Shown here one piece after another: positions 32,179-41,142 of a stretch of DNA of 64,000 nt. Position 1 is the stretch's first letter, and each line of letters starts with the position of its first letter. Source of the stretch: Leminorella grimontii ATCC 33999 = DSM 5078 (lineage in GTDB: Bacteria > Pseudomonadota > Gammaproteobacteria > Enterobacterales > Enterobacteriaceae); NCBI RefSeq assembly GCF_000439085.1, contig NZ_AUUA01000001.1:62001-126000 (forward strand), given 5' to 3'. The notes under the pieces were generated by a model that worked only from the letters and a program-made list of their open reading frames with translations, was not told the DNA's origin and ran no database searches. The position numbers and the translations under genes were made by a program.

Positions 32179-32778
32179 ATGACGGTATACGATCTTAAGC
32201 CTAAGTTTCAGGCTCTGCTGCGGCCTCTGCTCCACAGGCTGTATCGCGCCGGTGCGACGGCAAATCAGGTTACGCTAGCGGCGCTGGCGGCATCAGTCAT
32301 CGTTGGCGCGCTGTTGGCGTCTTTCCCCTATTCTTCGCTGTATTTCATCCTGCCCGTTTTTCTTTTTATTCGCATGGCGCTTAACGCAATAGACGGCCTG
32401 CTGGCGCGAGAGTTTAATCAAAAGTCAAAGTTGGGCGCGCTGTTAAACGAAACGGGCGACGTTTTGTCTGATGCGGCGCTTTACCTTCCCTTTGCGCTGC
32501 TGCCCGGCGCCTCGCTCTGGCTGGTGGTGCTGGCGGTATTTTTAGCTGCGATGACCGAGTTTTGCGGCGTGTTGGCGCAGACGATAGGCGCTTCCCGACG
32601 CTACGACGGTCCCATGGGGAAAAGCGATCGGGCTTTGGTCTTTGGCGCTTACGGGCTGGCGATTGCCCTGTGGCCGCAGCTAATGGCATGGAGCTGGCTG
32701 GTGTTCGCCGCAGTCAGCGTTTTGTTGGTATGGACCTGCTTAAACCGCTGTCGCAGGGCTCTGGCGGAAGTTCGCTAA
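32179..32778 (+). CDS. ynbA: CDP-alcohol phosphatidyltransferase YnbA
   Basis: 199 residues, about six membrane helices. It should transfer a phosphatidyl group from CDP-diacylglycerol to an alcohol. The motif reads NAIDGLLAR...G-x3-N-x3-D-x3-D: compared with the canonical D-x2-DG-x2-AR-x8-G-x3-D-x3-D, the first and third Asp are Asn. As I recall, E. coli YnbA has the same Asn residues (ALNALDGMLAR ... LNETGDV), so this is a subfamily feature and may mean altered metal binding or chemistry. First gene of a six-gene lipid operon; 18 bases before ynbB. Confidence 0.9.
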   Translation: MTVYDLKPKFQALLRPLLHRLYRAGATANQVTLAALAASVIVGALLASFPYSSLYFILPVFLFIRMALNAIDGLLAREFNQKSKLGALLNETGDVLSDAALYLPFALLPGASLWLVVLAVFLAAMTEFCGVLAQTIGASRRYDGPMGKSDRALVFGAYGLAIALWPQLMAWSWLVFAAVSVLLVWTCLNRCRRALAEVR

Positions 32779-32796
32779 TTTTCAGGGAGTAGTAAG

Positions 32797-33717
32797 ATGA
32801 GTCCAATACTCATTCGTGCGCTGCTGATCCTGTTTGCGCTGCTGGTTGTGGCCAGCATAACGATTAGGATTTTGGCCCGCCGTTCGCCGGAAAAGGACTG
32901 GAGCGAACTCAAAAAGCGTATTGCCACCTGGTGGTGGATTGTTATCGTTTTTTCTCTGGCCGTGGCGACGCCGCGCGGGGTGTCTCTTACCGTTTTTGCG
33001 ATAATCAGCTTCCTGGCGCTAAAAGAATTTTTGACGCTTATTCCTACTCGCCGATCTGACAGCATGCCGCTCCTTTGGGCCTATATCGCGATCCCGATCC
33101 AGTACTATTGGATTGGTATCGAGTGGTACAGCATGTTTCTAGTGTTTATTCCGGTTTACGTATTTCTGTTTTTACCGATGCGCATGGTGCTTATCGGCAA
33201 CAATAAGGACTTTCTCCGCTCCGCGTCGATGCTGCATTGGGGCGTAATGACAACGGTATTCGCCATTAGCCACGTTGCCTATTTGACCGTGTTGCCGAGC
33301 AAGACGCCGGAAACCGGTCCGCTTTTGGTTATTTACCTGGTGGCGCTGACCGAGTGTAACGACATCGCTCAGTACCTGTGGGGAAAAAGCCTGGGGCGCA
33401 TAAAGGTCATTCCTAAAGTCAGTCCGAATAAGACGCTGGAAGGGCTGCTTGGCGGGATAGCCACCACGATGGTTATTGCCTGGCTGCTAGGGGGCGTATT
33501 GACGCCGCTGTCGGGCTGGGAGTCCGTCGGTATGGGCTTCCTTATCGGCATTACCGGCTTTATCGGCGACGTTGTCATGTCGGCCGTGAAACGGGATATC
33601 GGCGTTAAGGACTCCGGCAGCATACTGCCGGGGCACGGCGGCATTCTCGACCGGCTGGACTCTCTAATTTATACCGCGCCGCTGTTTTTCCACGTGCTGT
33701 ACTACCTGCATTTCTGA
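32797..33717 (+). CDS. ynbB: Phosphatidate cytidylyltransferase-like YnbB
   Basis: 306 residues, seven or more membrane helices. The CdsA signature is complete: SAVKRDIGVKDSGSILPGHG then GILDRLDSL, with PNKTLEGLLGG ahead. It should make CDP-diacylglycerol (or a related CDP-lipid) from phosphatidate and CTP, supplying the YnbA reaction next door. The cell will have a housekeeping cdsA elsewhere, so this copy is dedicated to the operon's product. AGGGAGTAGTAAG precedes the ATG. Confidence 0.92.
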   Translation: MSPILIRALLILFALLVVASITIRILARRSPEKDWSELKKRIATWWWIVIVFSLAVATPRGVSLTVFAIISFLALKEFLTLIPTRRSDSMPLLWAYIAIPIQYYWIGIEWYSMFLVFIPVYVFLFLPMRMVLIGNNKDFLRSASMLHWGVMTTVFAISHVAYLTVLPSKTPETGPLLVIYLVALTECNDIAQYLWGKSLGRIKVIPKVSPNKTLEGLLGGIATTMVIAWLLGGVLTPLSGWESVGMGFLIGITGFIGDVVMSAVKRDIGVKDSGSILPGHGGILDRLDSLIYTAPLFFHVLYYLHF

Positions 33718-33728
33718 GAGGAGGTCGC

Positions 33729-34367
33729 GTGAACCCATGGCTGCGTCGCCTGTTTGTGATTCTGGTGGCTTATCCCGTCGTGTTGGCCTGGCTTGGCGTT
33801 TCGGTGATTAATCGTCGACGCCTTCCTTTGCAGGGGCCGGCGATTGTTATCGCCAACCACAACAGCCATCTGGATTTACTCACGCTGCTTACTTTGTTTC
33901 CGCTGTCTAAGGTGCATTTGGTACAGCCCGCGGCGGCGGCGGACTACTTCTTAAAAAATCGCCTGATGGCTTGGTTCGCTACCCGCGTGGTGGGCATTAT
34001 TCCCGTTGTCAGAGGGGGAAACCCGCGTGAGAACGATCCGCTGGCCGGCTGCGCGCAGGCGTTGCGGAATGGAAGTATTCTGGTCCTTTTCCCCGAAGGG
34101 ACGCGCGGCGAACCAGAAACGCTGTCGGCGTTTAAATCGGGGCTGTGGTATCTGTGCCGCCAGTTTCCCGAGGTGCCGATAACGCCGATATTTATGTATG
34201 GCCTTGGAAGAGCGATGGGAAAGGGGCAGAGGATCCCGGTTCCCTTTTTTATCGACGTATTTATTGATGAGCCCGTCTATTGTCATGAAGAAAAGGACGC
34301 GTTTATTCAGGCATTACAGGAACGTTTTTTGACATTACAGAACAGAGCACAAGGGAGTAAGCAATGA
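33729..34367 (+). CDS. PlsC-like lysophospholipid acyltransferase
   Basis: 212 residues, GTG start at 33729 behind AGGAGGTCGC. One N-terminal helix (LFVILVAYPVVLAWLGVSVI) and the acyltransferase motifs: ANHNSHLDLL (H-x4-D), FPEGTRGEPE (motif III) and VPITPIFMYGLG (motif IV). It should acylate a lysophosphatidate or similar acceptor. I do not recall a counterpart in the E. coli ynb cluster, where ynbB is followed by ynbC. Its 3' end overlaps the next start by 4 bases (ATGA), so it belongs to the operon. Confidence 0.88.
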   Translation: MNPWLRRLFVILVAYPVVLAWLGVSVINRRRLPLQGPAIVIANHNSHLDLLTLLTLFPLSKVHLVQPAAAADYFLKNRLMAWFATRVVGIIPVVRGGNPRENDPLAGCAQALRNGSILVLFPEGTRGEPETLSAFKSGLWYLCRQFPEVPITPIFMYGLGRAMGKGQRIPVPFFIDVFIDEPVYCHEEKDAFIQALQERFLTLQNRAQGSKQ

Positions 34368-36121
34368 GTCTATCTCAACCAAGAACGGCGCAAGAGCGCT
34401 GGTTTAAGACCTCTGATGGAACAGAGCTGTTTTTTCGCCACTGGCAGGCCGAAAGCGCGCCGTCAGATCGCGTAGTCGTACTTTTTCACCGGGGCCATGA
34501 GCATTCGGGCCGCCTACAGCACATTGTTGACGAACTGGAGATGGGCGACGTCCCTATGTACGCATGGGATGCCCGCGGGCACGGCAAGTCGCCCGGCCCT
34601 CGTGGGCATAGCCCAAGCCTGGGGCGCTCGGTGCAGGACGTTGACGAATTTATTCGCTACGTGGTGCAGGATAGCGGAGTGCCGATGGAAAACGTGGTCG
34701 TCATTGCGCAGAGCGTTGGCGCCGTGCTGGCCGCCACATGGGCTCACGACTTTGCGCCTAAAATTCGCGCGCTGATCCTGGCGTCGCCAGCGTTTAAAGT
34801 GAAGCTTTACGTGCCGTTCGCCCGCCCGGGTCTGGGATTGATGCAAAACTTCCGCGGGCTGTTTTATGTTAATTCCTACGTGAAGGGAAAATATTTGACC
34901 CACGACGAAGCGCGTATCGAATCGTTTAATCAGGATCCTCTGATAACTCGCGCCATCGCCGTAAACATTCTGCTAGAGCTATATAAAACTTCTGAACGTA
35001 TCGTAGCCGACGCCTCGGCTATTACCGTTCCAACTCAGCTTTTGATATCGGGTGACGACTATGTGGTTCACCATAAGCCCCAGCACCAGTTTTATGAGCG
35101 CATCAACGCGCGAATTAAGGAGAAGCACGTTTTGGGCGGCTTCTACCACGATACGCTGGGAGAGAAGGAGAGGCGACTGGCGTTCGATAAAATCCGCGCG
35201 TTTATTGACCGCGTTTTTGCTCAGAAGCCGGAATATCACGACTATTCAGACGAAGACCGTTGGAGCCATACGGCGGACGAATATCGCGAGCTGCAGGCGC
35301 CTCTGCCGCACTGCTCGCTCAGGCGCTATGCCTATGTGGGCATGCGCAAGGCGATGGCGTCTCTCGGCACCTCGTCTAAGGGCGTTCGCCTGGGCTTTGA
35401 GACCGGTTTTGATTCCGGCAGTACGTTGGACTACGTTTACCGCAATCAGCCCGAGGGCGACAACGCCTTTGGCCGCTTTATCGATAAGATTTACCTCAAC
35501 AGCATCGGCTGGCGCGGCATTCGCCAAAGAAAAGTCAATATCGAGTCGTTAATAGGCCAAGCGATTGCCGAACTGCAGGCCAAAGGAATGCCGGTGCGCA
35601 TCGTTGACGTCGCCGCCGGCCACGGCCGCTATATTCTTGATGCGATCGGCGATGCGCAGGGCGTGGAGTCTATTTTGCTTAGAGATTACAGCGAGCTGAA
35701 CGTCGCCAAAGGCAATGAGATGATTGTCGAACGCGGTTTGGAAGATAAGGTCCGATTCGTCGTTGGCGACGCTTTTAACCGCCAAAGCCTGGCGGAGCTT
35801 ACGCCCGAGCCGACGCTGGGAATTGTCTCCGGCCTTTATGAGCTCTTTCCCGACAACGGGCCGGTTCAGGCTTCCCTGATGGGGCTGGGGGATGCGATCC
35901 CATCAGGCGGCCTACTGGTTTATACCGGTCAGCCGTGGCATCCGCAGTTGGAAACGATAGCGCGCCTGTTGACCAGCCACCAAAGCGGCAAGCCGTGGGT
36001 GATGCGACGCCGCACGCAGGGCGAAATGGACTTTCTGGTTGAAAAAGCCGGCTTTACGAAACGCCTGGAGCTGATTGACGACTGGGGTATTTTTAGCGTC
36101 TCAATTGCGGAAAAACGCTGA
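34364..36121 (+). CDS. ynbC: YnbC: alpha/beta hydrolase fused to a methyltransferase
   Basis: 585 residues in two enzymes. Residues ~10-300: alpha/beta hydrolase (monoacylglycerol lipase-like) with VVLFHRGHEHSGR (oxyanion), WDARGHGKSPGPRG, nucleophile in VIAQSVGAV and late GFYHDTLGE with the His. Residues ~330-585: class I SAM methyltransferase, with VRIVDVAAGHGRYILDAIGD (motif I) and later VYTGQPWHPQLE. A soluble fusion that could deacylate and then methylate a lipid headgroup or acyl chain made by the operon; that order of reactions is inference. Confidence 0.88.
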   Translation: MSLSQPRTAQERWFKTSDGTELFFRHWQAESAPSDRVVVLFHRGHEHSGRLQHIVDELEMGDVPMYAWDARGHGKSPGPRGHSPSLGRSVQDVDEFIRYVVQDSGVPMENVVVIAQSVGAVLAATWAHDFAPKIRALILASPAFKVKLYVPFARPGLGLMQNFRGLFYVNSYVKGKYLTHDEARIESFNQDPLITRAIAVNILLELYKTSERIVADASAITVPTQLLISGDDYVVHHKPQHQFYERINARIKEKHVLGGFYHDTLGEKERRLAFDKIRAFIDRVFAQKPEYHDYSDEDRWSHTADEYRELQAPLPHCSLRRYAYVGMRKAMASLGTSSKGVRLGFETGFDSGSTLDYVYRNQPEGDNAFGRFIDKIYLNSIGWRGIRQRKVNIESLIGQAIAELQAKGMPVRIVDVAAGHGRYILDAIGDAQGVESILLRDYSELNVAKGNEMIVERGLEDKVRFVVGDAFNRQSLAELTPEPTLGIVSGLYELFPDNGPVQASLMGLGDAIPSGGLLVYTGQPWHPQLETIARLLTSHQSGKPWVMRRRTQGEMDFLVEKAGFTKRLELIDDWGIFSVSIAEKR

Positions 36122-36125
36122 GAGA

Positions 36126-36157
36126 GAGGCAATGGCGGCGGGCGCCGCCATTGCCTC
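36126..36157 (+). other. Perfect 14-bp hairpin between ynbC and ynbD
   Basis: GAGGCAATGGCGGC (36126-36139), loop GGGC, GCCGCCATTGCCTC (36144-36157). No T-run follows, so it is not a standard terminator. It sits 20 bases before ynbD and may stabilise the upstream mRNA or lower expression of the last two genes. Confidence 0.7.
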
Positions 36158-36176
36158 CCGGAGCAAATAACGTTTT

Positions 36177-37508
36177 ATGAAAGAGTGCGCATTAACCCCA
36201 AACTTTAGGCGAGAGCTGTGGCCAAAGGCGCTGCTTTGGCTTCTGTTTCTGGGACCCTACTTCTTTTTAACCTACGGCCAGGTGAATCAGTTTACGGCCA
36301 CTCGAAGCGACGTGGCTACGCTGGTCTTCGGCTGGGAATCCGCTATTCCGTTTTGGCCCTGGACTATCGTACCGTACTGGAGCATCGATCTTCTGTACGG
36401 CATTTCCCTGTTCGTTTGTACTTCACGTCGCGAGCTGTGGATTCACGGCTGCCGCCTGGCGCTGGCGTCAACGGTCGCCTGCCTTGGCTTTTTACTGTTT
36501 CCTCTGCGCTTTAGCTTTGTTCGACCAGCGAGCGACGGAGCATTCGGCTGGCTGTTTGCGCAGCTGGAGCTGTTCGATTTACCGTACAATCAGGCGCCGT
36601 CCCTGCACATTATTTTGCTTTGGCTGCTGTGGCTGCGTTTTTACCCGCACGTTGCGCCGCGCTGGCGTTGGCTGCTGCACGGCTGGTTCGGCCTGATTGG
36701 CGTTTCCGTATTGACTACCTGGCAGCATCACGCGATCGACGTTGTGACCGGGCTTTTTGTCGGTATGATAATCAGCTATGCGTTGCCGATGGCAAAAACC
36801 TGGCGCTGGCGGCCGAGTCGAGATCCGTTTGCTCGCCGCCTGGCAGGCTATTACGCTATCGGCTCCGCCGCGTGCGCGCTGTTTGCCGTTTTCCTGAGCG
36901 GCGCAGGCTGGCTACTCCTTTGGCCCGCTTTCGCACTGCTGATGGTGGCGTTGGGATACTGCGGTTTGGGGGACGCCGTGTTCCAGAAAAACAGGCAAGG
37001 TCGGGCTTCGCCCTCTGCCCGCATTTTGCTGGCACCCTATTGGGCAGGCGCGTGGATTTCGTTTCGCTACTTTAGCGCAAAGTATTCCGTAAGCAGCGAC
37101 GTGACGCAGGTCGTCGCGTTGGGGAGCTATCCCAGAGGGCGCGTAGGGGCCAGCGCCGTATTGGATATGACTTCTGAATGGCCCCGTAGTCGTCACGTTG
37201 CCCACTTACCCTATATCGCCTGTCCACAGATGGACCTGCTGGCGCCAAGCGTCGAAGAGCTTCAGCGAGCGGTGCTGGCGCTTAATCAGCTTCAGGATAG
37301 AGGAAAAGTATTGGTTCACTGCGCGTTGGGCCTTTCGCGCAGTGCGACGGTGGTTGCGGCATGGCTTGTTCAACAGGGGAATGCTGAGTCCATTACGCAG
37401 GCCGTCGCGCAGGTTCAAAGGGCGCGCCCTGGCGTGATACTCAGGGAGTCTCACGTTGAGGCGTTAACCCAGTGGTCGCTTAAGTATATTAATAAGGAGC
37501 CGACGTGA
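36177..37508 (+). CDS. ynbD: YnbD: PAP2-type membrane phosphatase fused to a dual-specificity phosphatase
   Basis: 443 residues. The first ~290 residues carry about eight membrane helices with PAP2-like elements: NQAPSLHIILLWLLW (PSxH) and WQHHAIDVVTGLF (H-x3-D). The C-terminal ~140 residues are a cytoplasmic dual-specificity phosphatase with VHCALGLSRSATVVAAWL, i.e. Cys-x5-Arg. Such a fusion can dephosphorylate phosphatidate, phosphatidylglycerophosphate or inositol-phosphate lipids, fitting a last step after YnbA. The Cys and Arg are both present. Confidence 0.9.
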   Translation: MKECALTPNFRRELWPKALLWLLFLGPYFFLTYGQVNQFTATRSDVATLVFGWESAIPFWPWTIVPYWSIDLLYGISLFVCTSRRELWIHGCRLALASTVACLGFLLFPLRFSFVRPASDGAFGWLFAQLELFDLPYNQAPSLHIILLWLLWLRFYPHVAPRWRWLLHGWFGLIGVSVLTTWQHHAIDVVTGLFVGMIISYALPMAKTWRWRPSRDPFARRLAGYYAIGSAACALFAVFLSGAGWLLLWPAFALLMVALGYCGLGDAVFQKNRQGRASPSARILLAPYWAGAWISFRYFSAKYSVSSDVTQVVALGSYPRGRVGASAVLDMTSEWPRSRHVAHLPYIACPQMDLLAPSVEELQRAVLALNQLQDRGKVLVHCALGLSRSATVVAAWLVQQGNAESITQAVAQVQRARPGVILRESHVEALTQWSLKYINKEPT

Positions 37509-37915
37509 TAAAACATCCTATGGCAGGCGAAGTGCTGCTTGCGGCGCTGGGCGGTTGGCGCTATTTGGCCGCCCTCTCCGGAGGCGGAGGCGTCTTTATT
37601 TTGGGCCTGCTTCACGGCGGCGACTACGCTCCGATGTTGCTCGCACTGGCTTTAGCCTGCGGGCTGTGCGCGCAGTATTACTGCTGGCGAGTATGGATGG
37701 ACTGCCGCCTGTTTAGGCTATTGTATAGCTACCCTGAACAAGAAGAAGAGTTTGACGCCGCGCTGGGGCAGTTTTGGGGAAGGGGCGTTAAGCCCCGTTC
37801 GGATATGGCCGCACGCTGGCAGGGCGCGCGGCGCCTGTTTATTCTGGCTGCCGCAGGCGTTGTAGGGCAGTGGATATTCATTCTTATCGCGATCCTTTGG
37901 CCTGCCGTCGGCTAA
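37505..37915 (+). CDS. Small membrane protein at the end of the ynb operon
   Basis: 136 residues; GTG start at 37505 overlaps the ynbD stop by 4 bases (GTGA) behind AAGGAGCCGAC. Three hydrophobic segments: residues ~18-34, 40-57 and 109-130, with an acidic middle (YPEQEEEFDAALGQFWG). No enzymatic motif. Strict coupling to ynbD suggests it is part of the same membrane machinery. Its stop overlaps that of the convergent regulator gene by 3 bases. Not recognised. Confidence 0.7.
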   Translation: MIKHPMAGEVLLAALGGWRYLAALSGGGGVFILGLLHGGDYAPMLLALALACGLCAQYYCWRVWMDCRLFRLLYSYPEQEEEFDAALGQFWGRGVKPRSDMAARWQGARRLFILAAAGVVGQWIFILIAILWPAVG

Positions 37916-38382
37916 GTCGACGTTTTTCTTTTTGCTAAGACGTGTTTTCCGGATTTGCCGCCGACTAACGCTATATTCTTAATATGCTTTTGGTCTATTA
38001 GCGCAGAAAAAACGCGTCTCACTGTGCCTTCACTTAGTCGACTCTCTAACGCAATTTCCTTATAGGAAGGCATAACTTTATATTGGGAAATAATGTGATA
38101 AATATAGGCCTGTATGGCCGAAGGAAATACGTCAAGATAGTTGAGATCAAAATCAAGAGTACTCTGTTTGTTAATCTTATAGATTCGCGTCCTTTGGCTA
38201 TCAAATCCTTCTTTTCCTATGGTTCCTTCCTGTTCCAGCGATTTTAGCGCTCTTAAAATTACGCCCTTATCCGTTCTCATTTCTTCCGCCATTCGGCTCA
38301 AAGATACGGCAACTTGCGCATTGGGAGACGACTGAGACCGTGATGAGAGGTAGTCATGTAAGAGAATAGAATATATTTTCAA
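37912..38382 (-). CDS. Two-domain helix-turn-helix protein with TTG start
   Basis: 156 residues. Residues ~25-65 (VSLSRMAEEMRTDKGVILRA LKSLEQEG) form one winged helix and residues ~105-145 (PSYKEIALESRLSEGTVRRV FSALIDQKHI) a second. The layout resembles plasmid or phage replication-control proteins and some MarR/GntR-like regulators, without a ligand domain. The only start in frame after a stop is TTG 38382, with GGATAATATAAG before it. The stop overlaps the convergent ynb-operon gene, with no terminator between. It might regulate that operon, but the ynb promoter is 6 kb away. Confidence 0.6.
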   Translation of the reverse strand: MKIYSILLHDYLSSRSQSSPNAQVAVSLSRMAEEMRTDKGVILRALKSLEQEGTIGKEGFDSQRTRIYKINKQSTLDFDLNYLDVFPSAIQAYIYHIISQYKVMPSYKEIALESRLSEGTVRRVFSALIDQKHIKNIALVGGKSGKHVLAKRKTST

Positions 38383-39115
38383 CTTATATTATCCATGCTT
38401 TTGAGGTGAGTTTATTAAATAGGAATAGTGGGCTATTTCTTTCCCGATATATTAACGAAATAAGTAACTTGCCTTTTATATTTCCGCTAAGAGGGATTGT
38501 AATGGCTAAATATAGAGAGTCAATTTATCCATGTTTAATTTTTATTTGTGCATGAAGATTGAAGCGGGCGTTATTGTATTACGTTTTTTTGTACAATACT
38601 TTTATTTTAAGGATAGGTGAGTGATAGCATAAAGGCAGCATTTATTTATGCTGAGAAGTAAAAACATACGGGATTCTTACGCTATATAATTTCGAAATAA
38701 TAGAGTCAACTTATAGATTAATGTAAATGTTAATCATTTTCATTTTTGTTTATTCGAGTAATTTGTTCTATTAAGAAATTATCACATATTATTATAAAAT
38801 ATGGATTGGATATTACCTTTGGCCAGTTTTTTAGGTGCTTAACGTATGAAATAATAGATTCGCCTTTTTATAAAACCGATATGAAGTCGACATTTTTTGT
38901 TGGAAATGCGTTTTATGGCGCTCTTTTGTCAAACGGGATATTTCTTGTCTTTTGATAATAAGCGTTTTTTTTAATCTGTTACATTTCAATATTGTGATTA
39001 ATCGCTATTTGGCGTAAAACAGAGGTAGGCTTAGGCTGTGTCTTGTTGCTGCGTAATGGCGAGGCATAGTCTGATGACGTTGAACTCATCCAAGAAATAA
39101 AGTAAGAAGGTTAAT
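38383..39115. other. AT-rich 730-base gap
   Basis: Strongly AT-rich compared with both flanks, with runs of A and T and no supported gene. A 69-codon reading at 38746-38955 begins with TTG and has no ribosome binding site. It holds the upstream regions of the HTH gene and of tatE. The composition suggests acquired, possibly H-NS-bound DNA. Confidence 0.45.
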
Positions 39116-39319
39116 ATGGCCGGTATAAGCATTACTAAGCTGTTAATCATTGGGGCGCTGATTGTCCTGCTGTTTGGTACTAACAAACTGCGTACGCTCG
39201 GTAGCGACCTTGGTGCGGCAATCAAGGGCTTTAAAAAAGCTATGGATAACGATACGCCATCCAGCGACGCTGCCAGTGAAACTCACGCTCCTCAGGTAGA
39301 AAACAAGAAAGTTTCTTAA
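39116..39319 (+). CDS. tatE: TatE, twin-arginine translocase component
   Basis: 67 residues: one N-terminal membrane helix [20 protein letters not shown], hinge, then the amphipathic helix [19 protein letters not shown] and a polar tail, as in TatA/TatE. It forms part of the pore that exports folded Tat substrates such as the molybdoenzyme at 8.7 kb. The place next to convergent lipA identifies it as tatE rather than tatA. AAGAAGGTTAAT precedes the ATG. Confidence 0.95.
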   Translation: MAGISITKLLIIGALIVLLFGTNKLRTLGSDLGAAIKGFKKAMDNDTPSSDAASETHAPQVENKKVS

Positions 39320-39341
39320 GAAGCGAGTTTCATCTTCGCAG

Positions 39342-39375
39342 AGAAAAGCGTGCCGTGAAGGCGCGCTTTTCTTGT
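39342..39375. terminator. Bidirectional terminator between tatE and lipA
   Basis: AAAAGCGTGCC, loop GTGAA, GGCGCGCTTTT: an imperfect 11-bp stem with T-runs on both strands, between convergent genes. Confidence 0.8.
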
Positions 39376-39385
39376 TTATGCGACG

Positions 39386-40351
39386 CTACTTAACCTCTAC
39401 GCCCTGCGCCTGCAGGTCTGCGTGGTAGGATGAACGGACGAACGGGCCGCAGGCCGCGTGGGTGAAGCCCATCTCCAGCGCTTCAGCCTTTATTTCATCA
39501 AACTCTGCGGGGCTAACGTAGCGCTGAACGGGAAGGTGATGTCGGCTGGGCTGTAAGTACTGCCCTAACGTCAGCATTGTCACGCCGTGAGCGCGTAAAT
39601 CGCGCATGACGTCCAGAATTTCTTCATTGGTTTCCCCCAAACCGACCATCAGGCCCGATTTAGTCGGAATGTCCGGATGCGCTTCTTTAAAGCGCTCAAG
39701 CAGCTTTAACGACCAATGGTAGTCTGCGCCGGGGCGAACCTGCCTGTACAGACGAGGCACATTTTCCAGGTTATGGTTAAATACGTCGGGCGGAGATGTA
39801 TTCAAAATCTCCAGCGCGCGTTCCATTCTGCCGCGAAAGTCGGGGACCAGCGTCTCTATTCTGATATTAGGGCTGTGAGCGCGAATGGCGCTGATGCAGT
39901 CGACAAAGTGCTGAGCGCCGCCGTCGCGCAGATCGTCACGGTCAACGGAGGTGATAACCACATAGCGCAATGCCATGTCTTTAATCGTTTGCCCCAGCTT
40001 TTGCGGCTCTCCCGAATCCGGCGGCATCGGCCTGCCGTGGGCGACGTCACAGAACGGGCAGCGTCGGGTGCAGATTGCGCCAAGGATCATGAACGTTGCC
40101 GTGCCGTGGTTAAAACATTCCGCCAGGTTAGGGCATGAGGCTTCCTCGCAGACGGAGTGGAGGCCGTTTTTTCTCATTGCGGACTTGATGCCCTGAATGC
40201 GGGTTGAATCCGCAGGCAGTCTGATTTTCATCCATTCAGGCTTACGTAGAATCTCCTGCGATTCGCTCTCGACGGCTTTTACCGGGATTAGGGCCATTTT
40301 GTCGGCGTCGCGATACTTTACGCCGCGCTCTATCTGAATGGGTTTACTCAT
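39386..40351 (-). CDS. lipA: Lipoyl synthase
   Basis: 321 residues from ATG 40351, the E. coli length. A radical SAM enzyme that inserts two sulfurs into octanoyl groups on lipoyl domains. Two cluster motifs: [12 protein letters not shown] (auxiliary cluster, C-x4-C-x5-C) and CTRRCPFC (SAM cluster, C-x3-C-x2-C), plus C-terminal RSSYHA with the serine ligand. The start lies inside the end of lipB (8-base overlap), so the two are coupled. E. coli has ybeF between them; it is absent here. Confidence 0.97.
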   Translation of the reverse strand: MSKPIQIERGVKYRDADKMALIPVKAVESESQEILRKPEWMKIRLPADSTRIQGIKSAMRKNGLHSVCEEASCPNLAECFNHGTATFMILGAICTRRCPFCDVAHGRPMPPDSGEPQKLGQTIKDMALRYVVITSVDRDDLRDGGAQHFVDCISAIRAHSPNIRIETLVPDFRGRMERALEILNTSPPDVFNHNLENVPRLYRQVRPGADYHWSLKLLERFKEAHPDIPTKSGLMVGLGETNEEILDVMRDLRAHGVTMLTLGQYLQPSRHHLPVQRYVSPAEFDEIKAEALEMGFTHAACGPFVRSSYHADLQAQGVEVK

Positions 40352-41015
40352 AGTCTTTAAGATTCCAATTGCCGGACTCGGTTTGTGCATAACCAAGTCG
40401 TTGAGTGAATGCCTGTACTAAAATTGGGGATACTTCATTGAAGCTTACCGAAGGGTTCAGCTGTTTTATCTGGGTCATCCGCATGCCGGCATAGCCGCAG
40501 GGATTAATGCGCGTGAAGGGCTCAAGATCCATATCTACGTTGAGCGCCAGCCCGTGAAAAGAGCAGCCGCGACGAATGCGAAGCCCCAACGAGCAAATTT
40601 TGCTGCCGTCAACGTAAACGCCGGGGGCATCTGGGCTCGCCGCGGAAGCGATATTGAAGCAGTTGAGCGTTTTGATGACCGTCTCTTCCAGCGCCGTAAC
40701 CAGCTCGCGAACGCCGACCTTTTTTCTTTTCAGGTCAACAAGCACGTACATCACCTGTTGGCCGGGGCCGTGATAGGTTATCTGGCCGCCGCGATCGCTT
40801 TGAACGACGGGAATGTCTCCGGCGGCCAGCACGTGCTCCGGTTTACCCGCCTGCCCTTGGGTGAAAACGCGCGGATGCTGAACGAGCCAGAGTTCGTCAG
40901 GCGTCTGGGCGTCGCGCCGGTCGGTAAAGCGGTGCATGGCGTCGGAAACGGCCTGATAGGGTTGGATCCCTAGTTGCCGCAATATAAGCACGTTTTGTTG
41001 CAAGGAAGTCATCAT
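40344..41015 (-). CDS. lipB: Octanoyltransferase LipB
   Basis: 223 residues. It moves octanoate from acyl carrier protein to lipoyl domains. Conserved blocks: [40 protein letters not shown] and [26 protein letters not shown], with catalytic Lys (SKICSLG) and Cys (NPCGYAG). Two ATGs (41015, 41012) are possible, neither with a strong ribosome binding site. Its gene overlaps lipA by 8 bases. Confidence 0.96.
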   Translation of the reverse strand: MMTSLQQNVLILRQLGIQPYQAVSDAMHRFTDRRDAQTPDELWLVQHPRVFTQGQAGKPEHVLAAGDIPVVQSDRGGQITYHGPGQQVMYVLVDLKRKKVGVRELVTALEETVIKTLNCFNIASAASPDAPGVYVDGSKICSLGLRIRRGCSFHGLALNVDMDLEPFTRINPCGYAGMRMTQIKQLNPSVSFNEVSPILVQAFTQRLGYAQTESGNWNLKDYE

Positions 41016-41142
41016 AACGTTAAAAAATGATGACGTTATTATACCCGCCGTTTATTCATAGCTCCAGACGAAATCGGGACATCGGGCTTTTATTGTGCGA
41101 TTGAGGGAAAATTTCGGTAAATTTTCTCAACGGCCATAAAAT

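Noticed and set aside
38746-38955. 69-codon plus-strand ORF in the AT-rich gap
   Set aside because: Starts with TTG, lacks a ribosome binding site, and its composition follows the surrounding non-coding DNA.
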